Positions 61,236 to 64,000 of a stretch of 64,000 nt of DNA are shown piece by piece. Where the stretch lies: NCBI RefSeq assembly GCF_012911005.2, contig NZ_WTVS01000023.1:1-64000 (forward strand). Direction: 5' to 3'. Below the pieces are notes generated by a model that was not told the DNA's origin, made no database searches, and saw nothing but the letters and a program-made list of their open reading frames with translations. Positions within the stretch are counted from its first letter, which is position 1. The number at the start of each line of letters is the position of its first letter. The DNA comes from Aromatoleum toluolicum (GTDB lineage Bacteria > Pseudomonadota > Gammaproteobacteria > Burkholderiales > Rhodocyclaceae). The position numbers and the translations under genes are program-made.

Positions 61236-62755
61236 CGCTCACGCTTTTCGAACCGAAAATCGACTCGAATATCACCTTTCCGCCACCACGCGATTTTCAG
61301 GTCATCGCCCACGAGGCCCTGCGCGACGGCATCCGCCAAGGGCATCGGTGCCAATTGGCGATGGCGCCGACTGGGGCGGGCAAAGCGTACTTGGGCCTGC
61401 GAGTGTGCCACGAGGCCCTGCAGAAGGGCCGACGCGCCCTGTTTGTCGCCGATCGCGAGGCGTTGATCCAACAGGTGAGCGAAACCGCCGACCGCTATGG
61501 GCTAGTTAATCACGGGATCATCATGGCCGACCACTGGCGGACGAATCCGTCCATGCCGCTCCAGATCGCTTCCGTCCAAACGCTGGCATCGCGCGGTTGG
61601 CCTACGGCCGATGTGATTGTCATCGATGAATGCCACTCCATGTACTCGACGTGGACCGACCACGTGATGCGCACCCGCGCAGCGGTGGTGGGTCTGAGCG
61701 CGACGCCCTTCTCGCATGGCTTGGGCCGCATCTTCTCGCGCTTGGTCAATGCGACGACCATGGCAGAGCTCGTCCGCGCCGGTGTTCTCGTGCCCATGCG
61801 CGTCTTTTCGTGCACGCGGCCGGACATGACTGGGGCCGAAACCTCCGGCGGTGAGTGGACCGAGAACGCGGCGGCCGAGCGTGGGATGGTGATCATCGGT
61901 GACGTCGTGGCCGAGTGGGCGCGATTCGCCTCCGACCGCAAGACGATCGTCTTCGGCGCCACCATCGCCCATTGTGAGGAAATCGCACGCCAGTTCAACG
62001 GCGTCGGAATCATGGCCGCGGTCTATTCGAGACACACCAAGCCCGAGGACCGTAGGGCGCTGCTCGCTGAGTATCGTAAGCCGGACAGTGCCATCCGGGT
62101 CCTCATTTCCGTGGAGGCATTGGCCAAAGGCTTCGACGTGCCTGACGTCGGTTGCGTGTGCGATTGCCGACCGTTGCGTAAATCGTTGAGCACGGCCATT
62201 CAGATGTGGGGGCGCGGCTTGCGTGCCTCGCCCGCGACCCGCAAAACCGACTGCATCCTCCTCGATTTCTCCGGGAACATCATCCGCTTCGCGGCCGACT
62301 TCGAGAACGTCTATCACAACGGCCTGGTCGCGCTGGATGACGGGGAAAAGCTGGACCGAACGATCCGCCGCGAGTCCGGCGAGACCGTGCCAAAGGCGTG
62401 CCCCGCATGCGGCTTCACTCCGTTCGCAGGCCGGTGCATGTCGTGCGGCCACGAGGCGAAATCGAAGTGCGACATCGAACACGAGGCCGGCGTCATGCGG
62501 GAGATCCGCATCGGCAAGACAAAGTACGCCGACGATGACCGCCACCTGTGGGAGCAGGTTGTCGCCTACGCCCGCGAGTACTCCGCTCCGGCAAAGCAAT
62601 ACGGCCGCGCCCGGTACCTCTACCGCGACATCGCCGGCGCCGAACCGCCGCAGACCTTCACGCTTGAAGGCACGCCCGCGGTGCCGATCACGCGCAACGT
62701 CGCCAACAAGATCCGCTCGATCAACATCGCCTACAGCCGGAGGTGTGTGGCATGA
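61232..62755 (+). CDS. Superfamily 2 helicase with zinc ribbon
   Basis: A 507-residue DEAD/DEAH-box-type helicase. Motif I is APTGAGKA (about 45-52), so the usual GKT/GKS ends in Ala. Motif II is DECH, motif III SATPF, and motif VI is near QMWGRGLRAS. A C-terminal zinc ribbon has four Cys (CPACGF, CMSCGH). It likely unwinds DNA for replication of the element. It overlaps both neighbours by four bases. Confidence 0.85.
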   Translation: MTLTLFEPKIDSNITFPPPRDFQVIAHEALRDGIRQGHRCQLAMAPTGAGKAYLGLRVCHEALQKGRRALFVADREALIQQVSETADRYGLVNHGIIMADHWRTNPSMPLQIASVQTLASRGWPTADVIVIDECHSMYSTWTDHVMRTRAAVVGLSATPFSHGLGRIFSRLVNATTMAELVRAGVLVPMRVFSCTRPDMTGAETSGGEWTENAAAERGMVIIGDVVAEWARFASDRKTIVFGATIAHCEEIARQFNGVGIMAAVYSRHTKPEDRRALLAEYRKPDSAIRVLISVEALAKGFDVPDVGCVCDCRPLRKSLSTAIQMWGRGLRASPATRKTDCILLDFSGNIIRFAADFENVYHNGLVALDDGEKLDRTIRRESGETVPKACPACGFTPFAGRCMSCGHEAKSKCDIEHEAGVMREIRIGKTKYADDDRHLWEQVVAYAREYSAPAKQYGRARYLYRDIAGAEPPQTFTLEGTPAVPITRNVANKIRSINIAYSRRCVA

Positions 62756-63450
62756 AGACCCGCAAGCGCCGCGTCGCCGTTACTGGCTCCTGGCTGCCGC
62801 TCGGCCTCGAGTTTCTCCGCAGCCTGGCGTGCGCCGAATTGAGCCCGCATGGCGCCAAGCTGCTGCTCGATTGCCTGGCTAAGCTCGGCCCGAATGCCAC
62901 TCGCAACGGCGACATCAGCCTCACGCCGAAGGCAATGGCTGTCCGCGGCTGGAGCAGCAAGTCGAGCCTCGGCGCCGCCGTGCAGGAACTGCTCGACCAC
63001 GGCCTGCTCGTGCGCACCCGCCAAGGATCGAGGCTCGACTGCAGCCTGTTCGCCGTCACCCTGTACCCGCTCGATTGCGACCTCGGGAAGCTCGACGAGG
63101 GCCCAGGCTCCTACCGCACGATCGACTACATGGGCGCGGGGGGCGGACTGGCCAACCCGCCTACCGAGGCTAAGCCGGCGAGCTGGCGGCGTAGCCGAAA
63201 AGGGGCGGCGACCGGGCACCGGAAGGAGGCAAAAATAAAAACGGTGACCCCGGGGCGGGACGAAATAGGGTCCGAACGTTCCGGGGCGGGACGAACGGCC
63301 GCAGAAAATTCGGCCGAGTTTTCGAGTTCGTCCCGGGGCGGGACAAAACCCGCCGTTTTCGCCGGTCTGATCGTCCCGCCCCGGGGCACCTTTATAGAGA
63401 GCCATCTCTCCGGGGTTTCTTCTGGCGTCTCTGGGAGGGGGACGGCATGA
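62752..63450 (+). CDS. Winged-helix replication-operon protein
   Basis: A 232-residue protein. Residues 25-105 look like a winged helix (LTPKAMAVRGWSSKSSLGAA, then LLDHGLLVRTRQGSR). From about residue 150 the sequence is low-complexity, because the DNA there carries repeated CGGGGCGGGAC boxes. No family was recognised. It resembles phage replication initiators in position: after a helicase, before a primase-like gene. Its ends overlap both neighbours (ATGA). Confidence 0.6.
   Translation: MKTRKRRVAVTGSWLPLGLEFLRSLACAELSPHGAKLLLDCLAKLGPNATRNGDISLTPKAMAVRGWSSKSSLGAAVQELLDHGLLVRTRQGSRLDCSLFAVTLYPLDCDLGKLDEGPGSYRTIDYMGAGGGLANPPTEAKPASWRRSRKGAATGHRKEAKIKTVTPGRDEIGSERSGAGRTAAENSAEFSSSSRGGTKPAVFAGLIVPPRGTFIESHLSGVSSGVSGRGTA
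63248..63387. repeat. Iteron-like repeats CGGGGCGGGAC inside the gene
   Basis: Three direct copies occur: 63248-63264 (CCCCGGGGCGGGACGAA), 63279-63295 (TTCCGGGGCGGGACGAA) and 63330-63347 (with CGGGGCGGGACAAA). One inverted copy lies at 63370-63387. The third is itself a palindrome (GTCCC-N5-GGGAC). They lie in the C-terminal coding part of the winged-helix gene, where self-encoded replication origins of phages and plasmids often sit. Confidence 0.7.
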
Positions 63451-64000
63451 GCGGCTTTATCAATTTTGCTCGGACCCATGACGTCGAGATTCGCGAGCTC
63501 CACCCGAGCGATCGGATCTGCCGCTGCCCGACAACGGCCCATCCGCGTTCGAAGAACGGCGCGTACTGGTTCGATGGCACGCGCGGCTGGGTGCAGAACT
63601 GGGAGACCGGCGAGCCCGTCCAGTGGTGGAACGACCCGGCCGCTCGCCCGTGGACGGAGGCGGACAAGGCGCAGTGGGTAGCACAGCGTCAAGCGGCGGA
63701 CGAAGCTCGCCTGCTCGATCAGCAACGTGCCTCCGCGCGGGCCGCGCAGCTGATCGCGCAGGCCGCGACCGACACGCACGGCTACCTGAAGGCCAAGGGC
63801 TTCCCCGAGGTGAAGGGACTGGTATTGCCGGACGGAAGCTTGACTATTCCGATGCGCGACGTGACAACGAATGCGCTCCTCGGCGCGCAAGTCATCCGCC
63901 TCGAAGACAACCGCTGGCAGAAGAAGATGCTGCCCGGCATGCGCGCCAAGGGGGCCGTGTTCGTGATCGGTCCGCGGCGCGCGGCCGAGTTTGTTCTGTG
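63447..64000 (+). CDS. Primase/toprim-like phage protein, cut by the right edge
   Basis: At least 184 residues, open to the window end. It starts at the ATG overlapping the previous stop. The N-terminus (MSGFINFARTHDVEI) is followed by Cys-x-Cys and Trp-rich sequence, then HGYLKAKGFPEVKGLVLPDG, LTIPMRDVT and WQKKMLPGMRAKGAVFVIGP. This last pattern is usual ahead of the toprim domain in phage primases. The catalytic part lies beyond the edge, so the call is by pattern only. Confidence 0.65.
   Translation, partial: MSGFINFARTHDVEIRELHPSDRICRCPTTAHPRSKNGAYWFDGTRGWVQNWETGEPVQWWNDPAARPWTEADKAQWVAQRQAADEARLLDQQRASARAAQLIAQAATDTHGYLKAKGFPEVKGLVLPDGSLTIPMRDVTTNALLGAQVIRLEDNRWQKKMLPGMRAKGAVFVIGPRRAAEFVL

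Larger units (their letters stand above)
57795..64000. mobile_element. Integrated phage-like element, left part
   Basis: The element starts at a tRNA-Thr 3' fragment (attachment site). It carries a tyrosine integrase, an AlpA-like protein, and an operon with ParB-like, helicase, winged-helix and primase-like genes joined by ATGA overlaps. It continues past the right edge. The far attachment site with the intact tRNA is not in this window. Confidence 0.8.

Noticed and set aside
63248-63387. CRISPR array
   Set aside because: Repeats are short, GC-rich, unevenly spaced and in both orientations inside a coding gene. No cas gene is present.

Overview
This window looks like the chromosome of a high-GC betaproteobacterium, probably Rhodocyclales of the Azoarcus/Aromatoleum/Thauera type. 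The basis is gene content (hybrid sugar and aromatic-acid catabolism, a glucokinase-RpiR fusion, GAF/GGDEF/EAL signalling) and codon use. The genus is inference. No rRNA, intact tRNA or CRISPR array was found.

Layout. 1-1117: a gene-poor left edge with palindromic TTATGTGGAGCT-type repeats, perhaps the end of a recombinase element. 1118-2936: small genes (GYD domain, TfoX-N-like, CBS pair) and a DJ-1/PfpI remnant. 3166-7657: alanine catabolism (Na+/alanine symporter and dadA) divergent from a TyrR-type activator, with a near-perfect sigma-54 promoter and enhancer-like boxes between them. 7687-12053: LysR/old-yellow-enzyme pair, a trypsin-fold protein and a diguanylate cyclase. 12230-19155: an aromatic-type operon (MBL fold, flavin monooxygenase, DUF2783, VOC, fumarylacetoacetase-family hydrolase, acetoacetate-CoA ligase).

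19197-29792: a glucose module with zwf-glk, a glucose-type ABC importer, a Gfo/Idh/MocA oxidoreductase and a glucokinase-HexR fusion. 29933-33883: a lone periplasmic binding protein divergent from a hybrid histidine kinase. 33947-38132: AraC regulator, thuA, thuB and an MFS carrier. 38581-40122: a LamB/ScrY-like porin. 40213-53415: a LacI-controlled alpha-glucoside/trehalose locus with two GH13 enzymes, a complete ABC importer, trehalase, an MFS carrier and an aldo/keto reductase. 53550-56602: an adenosine-specific-kinase family protein and a GAF-GAF-GGDEF-EAL protein. 57034-57632: a higBA toxin-antitoxin pair.

57795-64000 (runs off the right edge): an integrated phage-like element. It begins at a 3' fragment of tRNA-Thr(TGU), followed by a tyrosine integrase, a candidate small RNA, an AlpA-like protein and a tightly overlapping replication operon (ParB-like, helicase, winged-helix protein with iteron-like repeats, primase-like protein).

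The carbohydrate genes appear to work as one circuit. Porin, glucose importer and zwf-glk each have a TTGCRY-type promoter whose spacer carries a HexR-like palindrome, and the likely reader is the glucokinase-HexR fusion encoded in the same window. The alpha-glucoside operon has a separate LacI-type double operator.
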